Assembly: GCF_002865645.1 (NCBI RefSeq) | Contig: NW_020194627.1 | Coordinates: 1-64,000, forward strand | Source of the DNA: Hyaloscypha bicolor E | Taxonomy: Eukaryota; Ascomycota; Leotiomycetes; Helotiales; Hyaloscyphaceae | Length of the DNA stretch: 64,000 nucleotides | Reading direction: 5' to 3' | In this document: in pieces, positions 13,401 to 24,789 of the stretch | Numbering within the stretch: position 1 is the first letter of the stretch | How the letters are laid out: the number at the start of each line of letters is the position of its first letter | Translations under genes and position numbers: made by a program | Notes under the pieces: model-generated | The model's input: the letters and a program-made list of their open reading frames with translations, nothing else | Told to the model about the DNA's origin: nothing | The model's database searches: none

Positions 13401-13498
13401 CGAATGTGGAGAACCTCTCGACGAGAGTTCCATCTTTAAACGAATTACAATAATCCTGAGAATTCCCTTTGGAGTCGGAAACGGCGACCCATGCGACA
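10420..13498. other. Gene-poor stretch containing one MITE
   Basis: Apart from the MITE at 11282-11850 I see no gene I can defend. Several 75-120 codon frames occur on both strands (for example 12387-12725 and 12610-12900), but they contradict each other, lack recognisable motifs and do not join by splice sites. Confidence 0.45.
11282..11850. mobile_element. MITE family C, copy 1 (569 bp)
   Basis: Inverted termini begin GGGAATATGTAAAACGAC and extend imperfectly for about 57 bases. The 8-bp duplication GGAAAGGG lies at 11274-11281 and 11851-11858. The core (about 11390-11780) is AT-rich with no open frame. It is clearly homologous to 35879-36462, sharing ACTAACCCAAAGTA(A/G)AGGCGCTC near one end and AACTAGAACTTAA in the core. 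The 8-bp duplication suggests mobilisation by a hAT transposase. Confidence 0.88.
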
Positions 13499-15135
13499 AT
13501 GCGATCGCTTCTAGATTTTGCCGGCCTCCTTTGCACGGCAATACTCATTTTTCGACCAGGGGTATTTGCTTTATCAGACCACTCACCGACCTTCGGAAGC
13601 AATGGTTTCGCAAATTGGGGTTCGGCAACATGGCCACTGTCCAGCGTAGGAGTACCACTCGTCCCGCAAACAACAGACCATGAAACTCTCGAACTATTGA
13701 AACAAATAGACTCGAAACGAATCCAATCAGCAATACAAACACTTGTTAATTTTGGCACACGGCATACAGCTTCAGACACCACGAGTCCTACTCGGGGCAT
13801 CGGAGCAGCACGAAAATGGCTATTAAGTGAGATGACCGGGCTGGCGAAACCGTCGAATGGAGCCATGAATGTTTCCATGCCGTGTTATTTTCAGGCAGCT
13901 CAACCGAGTTCTGGGATGCCAATTGGGGCGGACGTGTGTAATGTGCAGGTTGAGATCAAAGGTGCTGTAGACCCGAATAGGACTTATGTTTATACCGGGC
14001 ATTACGACTCGAGGAGGTTGAATAATAGCAACAACATGGACGACGCCCCAGGGGCTGATGATAATGCTTCTGCAGTGTCTATTGCTTTAGAACTTGTTCG
14101 CATTCTTGCTCCCATTGTTGCAAAGAACCCGCCTGCTGCCAGTATCATCATTGCAGCTGTTTCAGGTGAAGAGCAAGGATTGTATGGCAGTAACTTTCTC
14201 GCTCAAACGCGTGAGTACTAATTCCTTCCCACCTGCTCCCGAGTCTGGTCTGATATCGAGAAGTGAAAAATGCCTCAGTCAACGTGCAAGGAAACTTCAA
14301 CGACGATATTGTAGGAAGTGGTTCGAACGCCCCCTTCGACCCTCAGAACCAGCACACCGTCCGAATTTTCGGCGCCGGAACAGACTATTTGACTCTCCCA
14401 GCCCGCATCATCACAGAAATCATCGCAACGGGCTATCAAGATGACACTCCAGCTCGCCATCTAGGACGTTACGTCCAAGAACTCAACGCAGGTGCCGCAT
14501 TTGTGACTGATATGGATGTAGCACTCATCTACAAGCCCGACCGTTTCCACCGCGGAGGCGACCACGAATCCTTCCCCAAAGCTGGATTTCCAGGCATCAG
14601 ATTCACGGAACCGCAGGAGGATTTCTATCATCAGCATCAGGATCCGAGGACTCAGGATGGTGTTATTTACGGCGATGAGATTGAATATGTAGACTTCGAC
14701 TACACCGCGAGAGTGGGGAGAGTGAATCTACTCAGTCTTTGGAGTATTGCGAATGCGCCTGCTACCCCGTCGAATTTCACGTATGATGTGAATATTGGGT
14801 TCCTGGCGAGCAGCCTGACGACTCCCGCTGATTATCTTGATAATATTATCAAGCTTTATTGGAATACGAATCCAGTTGATCCGTTGCTGGATTATTATGA
14901 GATTGTGTGGCGGCCGATGTCTAGTCAACAGGTGAGTTTACTGGAGATCTTGGGAGAGAGGATGCTGACTTAATTACAGTGGACACATATGGTAAATGTT
15001 GGGACTCAAAACACGACTCGCCTTCCGATCAGTAAGGACAACGCGGTATTTGGATTGAGGGCGGTAGGCAAGAATGGGAAGAAGAGTCCAGCTACCTATG
15101 CGTTGGCAGTGGAGTCCGAGTACTTCGGTTCTTAA
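13499..15135 (+). CDS. Secreted M28-family zinc aminopeptidase
   Basis: Three exons (13499-14210, 14261-14931, 14980-15135) encode 512 residues. The GT-AG introns are 50 and 48 nt. I chose the Met at 13499 over the upstream in-frame Met at 13469 because it gives a typical signal peptide: basic MRS followed by a hydrophobic stretch. Zinc-ligand motifs of family M28 appear in order: GHYDSR, PGADDNAS, SGEEQGLYGS, the FNDDIVG region, and GGDHESF. A short C-terminal segment (exon 3) looks like a fibronectin-III-type strand region, as in related fungal and bacterial M28 enzymes. It should remove N-terminal amino acids from peptides outside the cell or in the secretory pathway. All metal-binding positions look intact. 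Substrate preference cannot be read from sequence. Confidence 0.9.
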
Positions 15136-15345
15136 TTCAGGGACAAAGGGGGAAAACAAAGCGAACAGCAGGGAAGGAAACTTAGGAAACAATGATATTG
15201 TTCCTTTGTGGATTTAAAAGGGCGAGGAACATAGCAGATAGAACAGTATATAACAATAAATTATCAACCTTCCGATCCTTCTGCATTGCTCAACATACCA
15301 AATACGTGGGAGCTTTTGCTGGCTAACACCCCAGACGTCATCAAA

Positions 15346-17382
15346 ATGCCGAAAGGAGGACACCATGACAAGAAGTCCGAAGACAAGAGAGCCCACGACC
15401 GGAAGAAAAATCATCATGACAAGAAGTCTGACGATAAGAAAGCTCACGACAAAAAGAAAATCGATGTCAACGATTCTCGCCGCAAGAGGACTCGTGCTCT
15501 TCATCTCTCATACCTGGATGGCCATGATCCTGGCAACACCAACCATCCACAGTTCCTCGATGAACTGCCCGAAACTAAGCCACACCGGTACCGCCCCAAA
15601 GAGCTCAGCTACTTGTTGTTTCAGAATGCCAGCAAGCGCCATATCTCCCAACTCTCGGCCACCGCACAACATAGATTGAAAATGCCAGTTAGGATATGCG
15701 ACGCCAAGTCTGACGCCCAGAAGCTCGTCAAGGAATGGTTCCCAATCCTGGATGAGATCTTTTTCTTCAGCACAGTTGGTCCACATTTGATGAACGGGAT
15801 TCATGTCTATAACGACCCGACCCCCGAAACGAATAAGAGCGTATACGACAGCGCCAAATCGTGGATCGAGGTCAACGTCGGGCATGAGCTTGGCCACCGG
15901 CGCTGCGAGCGCCAGTTTCTTGCTACCCTGCTCCACGAGATGGTGCATGCATTCCTCGGGACCTTCTCATGTGGGAAGAAGTGCTGTCAAGATAACGCCA
16001 AGGAAGTCAAAGGGCATGGATCAGTCTGGTGCAACGCTATGGTCAAGGTAAAGACTAAATTCGAACAGCTGGTTGGCTGGGAAGCAGACTTCAACATTGC
16101 GAGCTCCGTGATGTTGGAGATGGAAGAGAGCAGCTGGCAACCAAGAAAAGACCAGCTGGTTCGATGGGGTCTCTCAAAAACAACAGTGTTCAATGAAAAG
16201 CTGGGTAGAGACGTTGGCTTCATACGATCGGAATGGTCTGGCGTCGATGAGGAAAGATCCGATGACGAGAGAGAGTCCGGTGATGAGGAAGAGTCCGGTG
16301 ATGAGGAAGAGTCCGGTGATGAGGAAGAGTCCGGTGATGAGGAAGAGTCCGGTGATGAGGAAGAGTCCGGTGATGAGGAAGAGTCCGGTGATGAGGAAGA
16401 GTCCGGTGATGAGGAAGAGTCCGGTGATGAGGGAAAGTCTGAAAATGGAGATATAAGCCATCAAACGCCCTCAGGAAGGAAAGGGCATCGTCACAAGTCC
16501 TCCCACCAGAGGAAGAAGCACCACAAGTCCTCTCACGCACAGTTCTTGGATAAGCTCCCCAATCCAAAAAAGCACCGCTTCCATCCCCGAGAACTCAGCA
16601 ACATCCTCCAGCAGAATGCCATCAAAGTATCATTCTCGCGGCTCCCTGCAAAAGCCCAGCGTCTTTTCGAAAAGTCCGTCCCTAGCTGCCATTCGACCAG
16701 TGAAGTTTGCCACCTAATGAAAAAGTGGTTCCGCGTACTTGATGAAGTATTCTTCTTTGGCAAAATCCGCACACACCTAAAGGGCGGACTCACCGTGTAC
16801 AACAAAGACTATAAACGCTTCTATGGAAAATTTGATCCGAACAAACGCAGGATCGAGATCAATAACGTTGCGCACGGCGACGGAGAGGGGCGACGTTCGC
16901 ACCAACTCATCTCCACTCTAATCCACGAGATGGTGCACGCATTTCTTGGCATCTACACTTGCAGAAAGATATGCTGTTGGAGAAAGTTCTTCACGGATAT
17001 TGATAGGTTGTTCTGTGGGGGTGGACATGGACCTGCTTGGTGCGATGCTATGATCAAGATCGAGACCAAACTTGGGGAGTTGGTCGGCTGGTCTGTGGAT
17101 ACTGGCATAGATGTAGCAGTCATGATGGAGATGCAGAATGAGCGTTTAGAGTGGCAGCCCACCAGAGAGCAGTTTGTGCGATGGGAATTACAGGGAGAAA
17201 CGACGGCCAACGCAATGTTTGGGGATGAGGAAACGGGCTTCGTGAGGAAAGAGTGGCCCGATTCTCGCCATGACCACCGACACCACCACCACCACTACGA
17301 GGACAGTGAATACGACAGTAATAATAGCAGTGATGATAGCCAAGATCAGGACCAACAGTGGGTACTCTGTTCTGTCATGTAA
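15346..17382 (+). CDS. Two-domain SprT-like zinc metalloprotease with acidic linker and CaaX-like tail
   Basis: Single exon, 678 residues; the ATG at 15346 is in good context (CAAAATG). Order: Lys/His/Asp-rich basic N-terminus (about 1-50), SprT-like domain 1 with HEMVH at 197-201 and a downstream GHGSVW, nine Ser-Gly-Asp-Glu-type repeats (about 311-364), a basic linker, SprT-like domain 2 with HEMVH at 527-531 and GHGPAW, then a His/Asp/Ser-rich tail ending CSVM. HExxH plus the later GHG His fits the three zinc ligands of SprT/Spartan proteases. Each domain also carries a conserved CxxxCC cluster after the HExxH. The two domains are clearly paralogous, so the gene arose by internal duplication. 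CSVM matches a CaaX prenylation box. It is probably a metalloprotease; substrate unknown. A damaged third copy follows at 17965. Confidence 0.85.
   Translation: MPKGGHHDKKSEDKRAHDRKKNHHDKKSDDKKAHDKKKIDVNDSRRKRTRALHLSYLDGHDPGNTNHPQFLDELPETKPHRYRPKELSYLLFQNASKRHISQLSATAQHRLKMPVRICDAKSDAQKLVKEWFPILDEIFFFSTVGPHLMNGIHVYNDPTPETNKSVYDSAKSWIEVNVGHELGHRRCERQFLATLLHEMVHAFLGTFSCGKKCCQDNAKEVKGHGSVWCNAMVKVKTKFEQLVGWEADFNIASSVMLEMEESSWQPRKDQLVRWGLSKTTVFNEKLGRDVGFIRSEWSGVDEERSDDERESGDEEESGDEEESGDEEESGDEEESGDEEESGDEEESGDEEESGDEEESGDEGKSENGDISHQTPSGRKGHRHKSSHQRKKHHKSSHAQFLDKLPNPKKHRFHPRELSNILQQNAIKVSFSRLPAKAQRLFEKSVPSCHSTSEVCHLMKKWFRVLDEVFFFGKIRTHLKGGLTVYNKDYKRFYGKFDPNKRRIEINNVAHGDGEGRRSHQLISTLIHEMVHAFLGIYTCRKICCWRKFFTDIDRLFCGGGHGPAWCDAMIKIETKLGELVGWSVDTGIDVAVMMEMQNERLEWQPTREQFVRWELQGETTANAMFGDEETGFVRKEWPDSRHDHRHHHHHYEDSEYDSNNSSDDSQDQDQQWVLCSVM
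16276..16437 (+). repeat. 18-bp coding minisatellite (9 units) in the SprT-like gene
   Basis: Nine consecutive 18-bp units start TCCGGTGATGAGGAAGAG. The first eight are identical and encode Ser-Gly-Asp-Glu-Glu-Glu; the last is altered to end Gly-Lys. The result is a strongly acidic, disordered linker between the two protease domains. Near-perfect identity implies recent expansion or homogenisation, and copy number is likely to vary between strains. Confidence 0.95.
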
Positions 17383-17964
17383 GCTGCATGCACTTCCGCA
17401 GTTCCTTCATGGTTTGCGAAAATTCGACGACCCATTCTTTAGGTATTAATAGCAGTTACTAGACTCTTGGGATCCACGTGCGGCAATTCTGGCAGTAGAC
17501 AATAGGATATTCTCTTACTATAACGGAACCTGAAATTGACGTGCATTGTTAAAATCTTGAAATGTAACAGCAGACATGTAGAACTGAATCTAATACTGAA
17601 CTGATAACATACGATGGGAATTGATTGCGTTGAACACCGCCTAACCCTCATAAACACAATCGGCTTTGTAATGGCTCGTAGACCCCTCATGTTTTAGTGT
17701 GCTGTACCAGCCACCTTCATATTCAGCACCTGAGGTAAAAAGGTCTCGCTTAAGAACAAAGGGGGAACAAGCGAGATTAAATATGGAAATAAAGAAAACA
17801 GTCGCATTGTTTATTGTTTATTGGCGTCTTTCGTTAAAGCAGAAAGGAACTAATTTAACAGAGCAATACGTAATCATTGATAAAATATCCCACACCTTAA
17901 TCTTTCCTCATTATCTGACAACCCAAAGGAAGCCGGACATTTTCTAACGGTAAGACTCATCACG

Positions 17965-19054
17965 ATGGGGAAGGGAAAACATCACCACAAAAGTCTAAGG
18001 ATAAGAAGAGCCTTGATAAGAAGTCAGCTTCTAAGGATAAGAAATATGACACCAAGAAACGTCTTCCCGACCACCTATTATACTTGAAAGTTCACGATTC
18101 CGGTGTCTCGGATCATCCAAAGTTCTTACGCGAGCTTCCCAATACTAAGCCCAACCGCTACAATTCTAAAGAGATTAGTTACCTCCTCCAACAAAATGCC
18201 GAAAAAGGAGACGCCTCTCAGCTCTCTACTGCGGCTCAGATCAGAGTTAAGATCCCTGTCCGCCTGTGCGAGAACGAGGCCGAGGCGCAGAAGCTCGTCA
18301 AAGAATGGTTTCCTGTGCTGGATGAGATATTCTTCTTCGATAAAGCACACTCAGTCCTAAAGGGAGGAATAACACTGTATTCCGACAACGAGGAGAATAT
18401 TCATGGCGATTTTTCTAAAGATAAGAGCGATATTGAGATCAACTTGGCGTATCTACTTGGCAGATCAGGGTACTTGCAACCCCAAGGGGGCGAGCAACGG
18501 ATCGTCTGCACTCTGCTCCATGAGATGTTGCATGCCTTCCTCCATTTCTATGCCTGCAGAAAGAAGTGCTGTGAGAAAAGAGTCTTTTTCCCTGAGAGCG
18601 GACATGGAGTTACTGGACACGGAAAACTTTGGTGTGACGCGATGGTAAAGATGTACGCCTCCCTCGATAGGTTGGTGGAGTGGCCTGTTTGGTGTGATAT
18701 CGGGTCGTCAGTTATGAATGAAATGCAGAACGGTGGGACGAATGGGCAGCCAACGGAAGAGCAGCTAGCTCGATGGGGGCTTTCTGGGCAGACAATTCCC
18801 AACTTGAGGGGGAAGAGATGAGCTTCCTTCGGCATGAATGGCTAGGCGCTGGCCCGCTACCTGTACGGCCGGATTTTGGACTACCCGTTTCGGATCACGA
18901 GGATAACATTGATAACAGACATCGTGGGGATGACAGGCATCATGGTGACGACAGACATCGCCATCACCGCCCCCTCAGACATCGTCAACATAAGCATCGC
19001 CGACATCACGATAAGGAGCCTGAATACACATGGGTGTTGTGTGTTGTCATGTGA
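17965..19054 (+). pseudogene. Third SprT-like metalloprotease copy, two frameshifts
   Basis: Tandem paralogue of the preceding gene with a single protease domain: HEMLH at about 18519-18533, the CxxxCC cluster and a GHGKLWC motif. The ATG at 17965 aligns with the basic N-terminus of the upstream gene, but one base is missing near 17990. The main frame has no other in-frame ATG before the domain. A second frame change lies in the G-run 18808-18812, after which the His/Asp-rich tail and terminal CVVM line up with the upstream protein. The 3' flanks of both genes also match (CACTTCCG). Either this is a recently dead copy or the assembly has two indel errors; both sit at or next to short homopolymers. 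Confidence 0.8.
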
Positions 19055-19440
19055 GCTACTGACAGCCTGACACTTCCGAAGTTTCGTTCTTCTGAAAAAT
19101 GGGGGCAAATTGTATCTTAAGACGGTCACTAACTTTAGCCAACATGGGCCTCACTTCCAGGATACATAATTACAGCAATAGGGGGTGGAGAGCTTTCTTC
19201 CCAAGGTAATACTTTGATATTGATAAACCTTGTGAATTATGTGATATGTAATAGCAGGAGACAACTCAAGACACAATACATCTAACAGTATATTCATAAA
19301 TTAACATTAGGGCATGGGATCCTTCAATGAGCCACTACTTCACAACTCCAATCAATAACTCAACCTCAACACCAATTCTAATCCATCTAAATCTAAACGA
19401 AATAAAGTCTCCCGGGAGCAGCTTACTCAAGTCTAAACCT

Positions 19441-21809
19441 CTAAACAAAGAACGCCCCAAAAAAGATAACACTCGTAAAGATCGTAACGCCCGAATACTG
19501 CATCTCATGCCAGAACGTCTTCTTCGAGTACCTTTGTTTCTTCAACGCCTCCTTCGGCCTTGCAATACCCGTCTTCGGGTCCCTCTCAAGCAACTCTTCT
19601 CTGTCCGGCATAGTGGGTGGCCAAATTGCATATTTGATCGGTTCACAGCATGCCGTGATACAAAGGAGCCACAGCATCGGCGGCCAGAACGCGTGTGTCA
19701 GGAGGTAAATGTACAGTTTATGCACAGTCGTATTCTCCTTGAATCCCATAACTGTGGAATAAATAACGGCAGCGAGTACGAAAAGGACGTAAAGGAGGTG
19801 GAGGTACACGTCGCAATCCCAAAGGATAACTTTGAGCCGCCGGAATAGGGGTGCGCGGGTTTTCGGATCCCGTTCATTGAGTTCCGATTTCACGCTCCCG
19901 GAAGACGAGAACGCCATTGCCTTGCCGCCGAGCCAGGTAGGCAGGATGAAGCTGCGGATGATCGTCATGGCATGGAAAGGGGCCATCCACATCTGTGCGC
20001 CTGTATCTCTCTGCGCCAGTCTGTAACCGGAGGGCAGGTAAGTGATCCATTCATTTAATCTCGTCAGCACAAGAGATGCGAAGCAGAGGCGGATCTGCCA
20101 GCGTAGTTGGTTGTTTGAGCTATAGGCGACGAGTTGGCCGCCCGAGATGAGCACGATGGGAATGGTGAGGAGAGCGATAAGGAGGAATATCTTGAAGAAT
20201 GCGTCGATTGCGAAGACGAATGCTGATAGTCGTGCAAAGAAACTCATTCCTTTTACCAAATCTCCGTAGAGACAGAATTTGAGTTTTAGAGCGGTTTGTA
20301 AAGTGCCGAGCGTCCAGCGGGTGCGTTGCTTGAGGTGTCCAGTGAGGGTGTCAGGCACGGTGCCGTATTGTAGTGCTTCGTGGCAGAAGGCTGTTTTCCA
20401 GCCTGAGCCGAGAAGGAGGGAGGATGTGAAGGTATCTTCGGCGAGGGAACCGACGGGCCAGCCGCCGATGGACTCGAGGGCTTGGCGGCGGATGGCATAG
20501 CCGGAGCCGGTGCACCAGGCTACCCCGTTGGCGTCTTTTGTGGGCTCCATGACGTGGACGAAAGTGTCGAGAGATTGAACGAGAGGGTCGTTCTCAGGGA
20601 TGTTGTAGAATAGCTAAGGTATCATTAGCAATGAAATGGCGATCACGTGAAGGAAGACTTACCTGCGGAGGACAGACCAGCGCCATCTCTGAATCGCTGA
20701 CCATGTGAGCGATGATTGCTCTCAGCCAGTCTGGTTCCGGAATCATGTCTGCATCCAATGCAGCGATGAACTCCCCCTCACCACCATCTACCCTGGTCAC
20801 AAAGTCGGTTCCGCCAGTCAAGTTCCCTGCCTTGAAGTGGTGTGGGACGCCCTTGATCTTGATACGAGCATGGTAGTAAAGGTTGGGGTATTCCTGGCTC
20901 AAATCTTCGATTGCCTTTTCTAGCTCAGCATCTTTTCCGTCATCAAGCACAACGACTCGAAAGCGGTCTTGAGGGTAGTCGACGGCACATGCAGCACGAG
21001 TTGTATCCAAGACAATGTCAACATCCTCTTTGCAACATGTAATAAAAACGTCAACAGTGGGAACGTTCTTGCCAACTAGACGAAGCTTAGGGCGGCGGCG
21101 ACCGCGGATGGAAAGCATTTGGTACATTTGGTGTAGCAGTGCAGGACCTGGATCATATTAGACACGAAAGACCCTCCGGCTGAGAAGACTTACACGCAAC
21201 ACAGCCCTCCGCAGCAATGAACAGCCATGCCATTATATATGTCTTATGATATGCTCGCTGAGCATACACTGTGCAATGAATTCGATATCCATAATACAAA
21301 AAGTAAGCGGCGACAGCCAGGAACGTGAAAAGTGGCGAAAGGCGATAAATTTTCCGTTTCCAAGGCACGAGCAGGTCAGCATCGTCGTGTTCGTGTAAAG
21401 TTTCGATGGTGAAGGTATCGGGGTTGATGTATGTCTTGAACGAGCACGCACTCTTGGATGCTGCTGCCAAGTTTATGTTGTAGAGCTGGTTACCATCACC
21501 GAGGAGACTTTCCGGGTTGGGCGTCGGGCAAGCTGTTGAGCCGTCGCACTCATCGTATTCGGATGTGAGAGATGTCGATGAAGGGCTGCGGCGAAAGGTT
21601 GGCAGGGGGTATCGAGGCAGCTGCGTCGTTGAGTCTTGATTATGATTAAGAAAAGGTGTTGAAGAAGATGCCGAGTGCGAGGGCCCATGGGAGGTCAGAG
21701 GTGGGCTGGAAAGGGGGGAGCTTGGTCGACTAGGCAATGGTGACAACGGTTGGAAATGGCCGTATGGCGAACTCTGCCTCGACCTTGATGAGAAAGAAGC
21801 CATTGCCAA
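19441..21809 (-). CDS. Membrane GT2 glycosyltransferase (cellulose-synthase-like)
   Basis: Three exons read leftwards (21809-21194, 21147-20663, 20613-19441), introns 46 and 49 nt, 757 residues. The N-terminus is Ser/Pro-rich and cytosolic, followed by two membrane segments. The catalytic region then shows the GT2 processive signature: VDVFITCCKED, VVLDDG (first Asp), ALDADM (DxD), AEDTFTS (general-base Asp) and KQRTRW (Q/RxxRW). At least five C-terminal membrane segments follow. It should polymerise a polysaccharide from a UDP-sugar while extruding it. Fungal relatives include GT2 proteins needed for hyphal growth on solid surfaces in Zymoseptoria and Fusarium; assignment to that exact group is not proven here. 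It is convergent with the SprT-like pseudogene. Confidence 0.9.
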
Positions 21810-22587
21810 AGAAAAGGTTATGAACGAAAGATGAAAACGAAAGACAGTGAAGTGGAACGAATGTAGTGTTGCTGGTTGACGAAAGAGCTCTGGGGAGCGT
21901 TGAAGGACTATCGATGGAATACCCAGACAGTTCCTTACTCCGCCTGATATATAAGATTGAGAGATATCAATCGGGGCTTAGAGCCACACCTATCGGACAA
22001 TCCGGCCCAGACTGCCTACTGCGGACGAAGCCCATCTCGAGAGATGCAGATCGTCCTGCCGGACTTGGCCACGTTCACAAGCTTGTTCAGATCTCCAGGG
22101 GTGGACCATAACTAATGGTCTTTAGCCAACAAGACCGCAGAAGAGAGCTCTCAACAAGTGCAATCACTACACTTGCCGCCACTAGCGCGCTCTTCGGAGC
22201 TGACAATAGTGACGAGTAACTTGACTTCTAACGGGTCGCATGGTACGCGCCCCAATGCATGTAGACCCTAGGTGCGGGACAGTCCGCAGGAAGGCCAGGA
22301 ACCATTGCTTTTGTCGCATTCCAGGATATTGATAAGCTTTGTCCCTGGGGGGGGTTGGAAGGTGGTCCCGGAACGGTACCGATGTGCGCTGCGGCAGGGA
22401 GGCCTTCGTCGGGACTTTTGGTATCTCCTTTGAAGTGACCAGGTGCAATCTGGATGAAGTCATGCGGCGAAATGACTCCTGGTCTACATCAGCCCTGACT
22501 TGGTGTTCAACGGATGTGAAGGTCGACCTATCATCTTCATGTCCAAGAATAGACAGCCATGATTGCGCCTCCACCCACGGATCCGTA
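21810..22587. promoter_or_regulatory. Upstream region of the GT2 gene
   Basis: This is non-coding or unresolved sequence 5' of the glycosyltransferase. A 205-codon minus-strand frame (22182-22799) runs into it, but it is Arg-rich, has no motif and conflicts with the overlapping frame ending at 22588. No clear TATA or regulatory element was identified. Confidence 0.3.
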
Positions 22588-22935
22588 TTAGCTTGCGCCT
22601 CCACTTGCGCGGAACGGCAGAACAACAGACGAACCTGACGGCTTGACAAGATCAGGGTTCGTTTCATGTGTCGAAGAATTCTTGTCAACGTCCTTGGGCT
22701 CCGCAGGCGCATTGACGTGTGGGTCTGCCACGCAGACCTTTTCGTATCGGCACCTGTTCGTATCGATATCGGTGAGCATGGATTCGGATGAAACTTCAAA
22801 ATAGAACATCAGCTCCGACTTCTGGTCGATGGCAGACTCTGGGTGATAAGAATTGCACTCGTGGCTCGTGTGAGTTGATGAGCTGAGAGCCTCGCCGGTG
22901 GGATGTTCTTCGTGTGGAAAATTGTAGCTTTGCGG
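22588..22935 (-). other. Possible exon of an unrecognised gene
   Basis: A minus-strand frame stays open for 116 codons from a possible acceptor (AATCAG before 22935) to the stop at 22588. Its composition is ordinary and acidic/polar. A possible intron with a GCTAATAC branch point near its end could join it to the frame running to 22182. No family is recognised and no start codon is convincing. It may equally be chance. Confidence 0.25.
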
Positions 22936-24162
22936 CTGATTTGGATTTTAGCGAGAAAGTTTACAGTAGTAACCTTAACCTTACGAGTCCCTGGGACCCG
23001 CTAGCGCTACCGAATCGGGATATTATCCAAATAAGGTTGCCCCTTTCCCCTTTTCAGTCATGATGCATCAATGGCGCCCCACGCAATTTCGGAGCAAACT
23101 CGATGATAAGAAAACACCCGAAACAGGAGATTCGAAGGCGGGTTCAGAATACGTCATTCACCCCCCCTGGCACTCACGGACGGTGGGCCTGGCCCCTAAT
23201 TTTCAAATCCGGGCACGCTCAACGAGGTGTTTATCTCGAAAGCCATGAGCCAAAGATTCTTGAGCAAGTGAGATTACTGTATCTAGCTTTCATACAATCA
23301 GCAAGTGGCCAAGCACTTTATCTCTCTGTATCACAGGCAGGATTTTGGAGGCCTCCGCTCGCATGTATTGTGCACTGCACGAATATTTCCACAGTATTTT
23401 GAGCTTATCGAATTGCTGTCATATGTTGACACCCTATTTTGTTCTATTTTAAGCACAGGTTCGGGGGTTTTGTCGTGTTTGAGTCTGGTGCGGCAGAGCC
23501 AGAACTTGCATTCGTGAGACCCTGCGTTGTCCGTGTTACCGGACTTTCTTCGTTTACAGTTTTACTAGGTGAGAAGTATACGAAGGAGAGGGTCCAGTGG
23601 TTGATAGTCCCCGTGGTTGATTACGTGCCGTGTCTTTAGTACTTTTTGAGTGCTTGATACGAGCTGCTGAACTTTGGATTTACTTTTGTTCCACGAGCTT
23701 GTGGGTTCGAGGCGGCATGGGTTGACAATGGCACTTCTTGCCTTCTCCAAGGAGAAAATTTGGTTTATACGTGCGATTGCAGGACGAAGGACTTTTGTTC
23801 GGGGGAGGAGTAGCGTGGGAGTAAGGTAGAAACCCCGAGAGTGGAATGGAAGTGCTAACCCGGCTGGCAGCTGGCTCGAGGAGCAGACAAAGGGACATAT
23901 GGGCATTCTCTGTCATTTACGAAGAAGATAGAATTCTATTTGAAAATCAATCTTTGAATTGCAATTAGGCTAGATTCTTCCCCTTCGGGAATCGGGATCC
24001 AGTGTCTTTTGCTGCACATATGAAAGAGACAAGATCAACCCGCTGAAAGCCTTTGAGAGCTCACAAAAGTATCTACTCTGAGTACCCTCAAACCCACACA
24101 TCCTACAATTCTCCAACCTGCGAAGAAATCGTTCCTCTTACCCGAGAGTCACTGAGAGATCT
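22936..24162. other. No gene recognised
   Basis: Only short, contradictory frames are present (for example 23439-23639 and 23103-23402), without motifs or joinable splice sites. Confidence 0.4.
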
Positions 24163-24435
24163 TCAAATCCCATGACAACGCCCGTTAAGAAGCAGTAAAT
24201 TGCCGTGGATAAATTCACAAAAGAAGAGATAAGATACGCCATCCTCATCTGAACTTAAAATGTCCTTCAACAGGGATATCTGATTGTCGGGCGACTTGGC
24301 AAGGAGGTTTGGGAGGAGCTGGAAGCAACAGGAGATCAGAGAGGAGATGGCGAGAATAATTTATGCGACGAGTGACATGAAAAATACGAGAATGAGATCA
24401 GGGTTCTCCTTGACGAGCTCATAATTGCCATTCAT
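24163..24435 (-). pseudogene. Small membrane-protein-like frame with one TAA
   Basis: Starting at the ATG at 24435, a minus-strand frame reads 91 codons to a TGA at 24163, broken by a single TAA at 24361-24363. It begins with a polar stretch, then two adjacent hydrophobic segments either side of the stop, then an acidic patch. CAA-to-TAA is the typical RIP change, so this may be a recently damaged small gene. No family recognised; chance is possible. Confidence 0.3.
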
Positions 24436-24789
24436 ATTTGGCCATAATGGCTAGATTGATCACTGCTGATATTGTACAAAAATTGACAGTCCATTCAGTG
24501 ATACAACGAGTCGAGACTTCGTGCTAGTCTTAATCGACGCACAATAAGCCCCAATATCATGCAATCGAGGCATTTATTATAGAGTAAGTCCTAATTCTTT
24601 AGTCTCTTCAGAGTCAAGCGAATGACTAACGGCTTATTCTAGGACGTTACTTTAGCAGTGTTTCGAAATGAGGATAGAGGGGTAAAGTTTGCTATACAGG
24701 TTATACAAGACTCACAAAACATGTTATAAAAAAGAAAGCATATGGCTTAAACAGTATTCTATGTTACGACAAGTATATCACTTGCCCTT

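Noticed and set aside
13282..13878. 198-codon minus-strand frame over the M28 peptidase start
   Set aside because: It is antisense to the signal peptide and first exon of a clear M28 gene; a shadow frame.
16174..16567. Long antisense frames made of repeated LFLITG- or RTLPHH-type peptides
   Set aside because: They are other-frame translations of the 18-bp minisatellite.
22182..22799. 205-codon minus-strand open frame
   Set aside because: Strongly basic composition, no motif, and a better-looking frame overlaps it on the same strand; not enough to call a gene.
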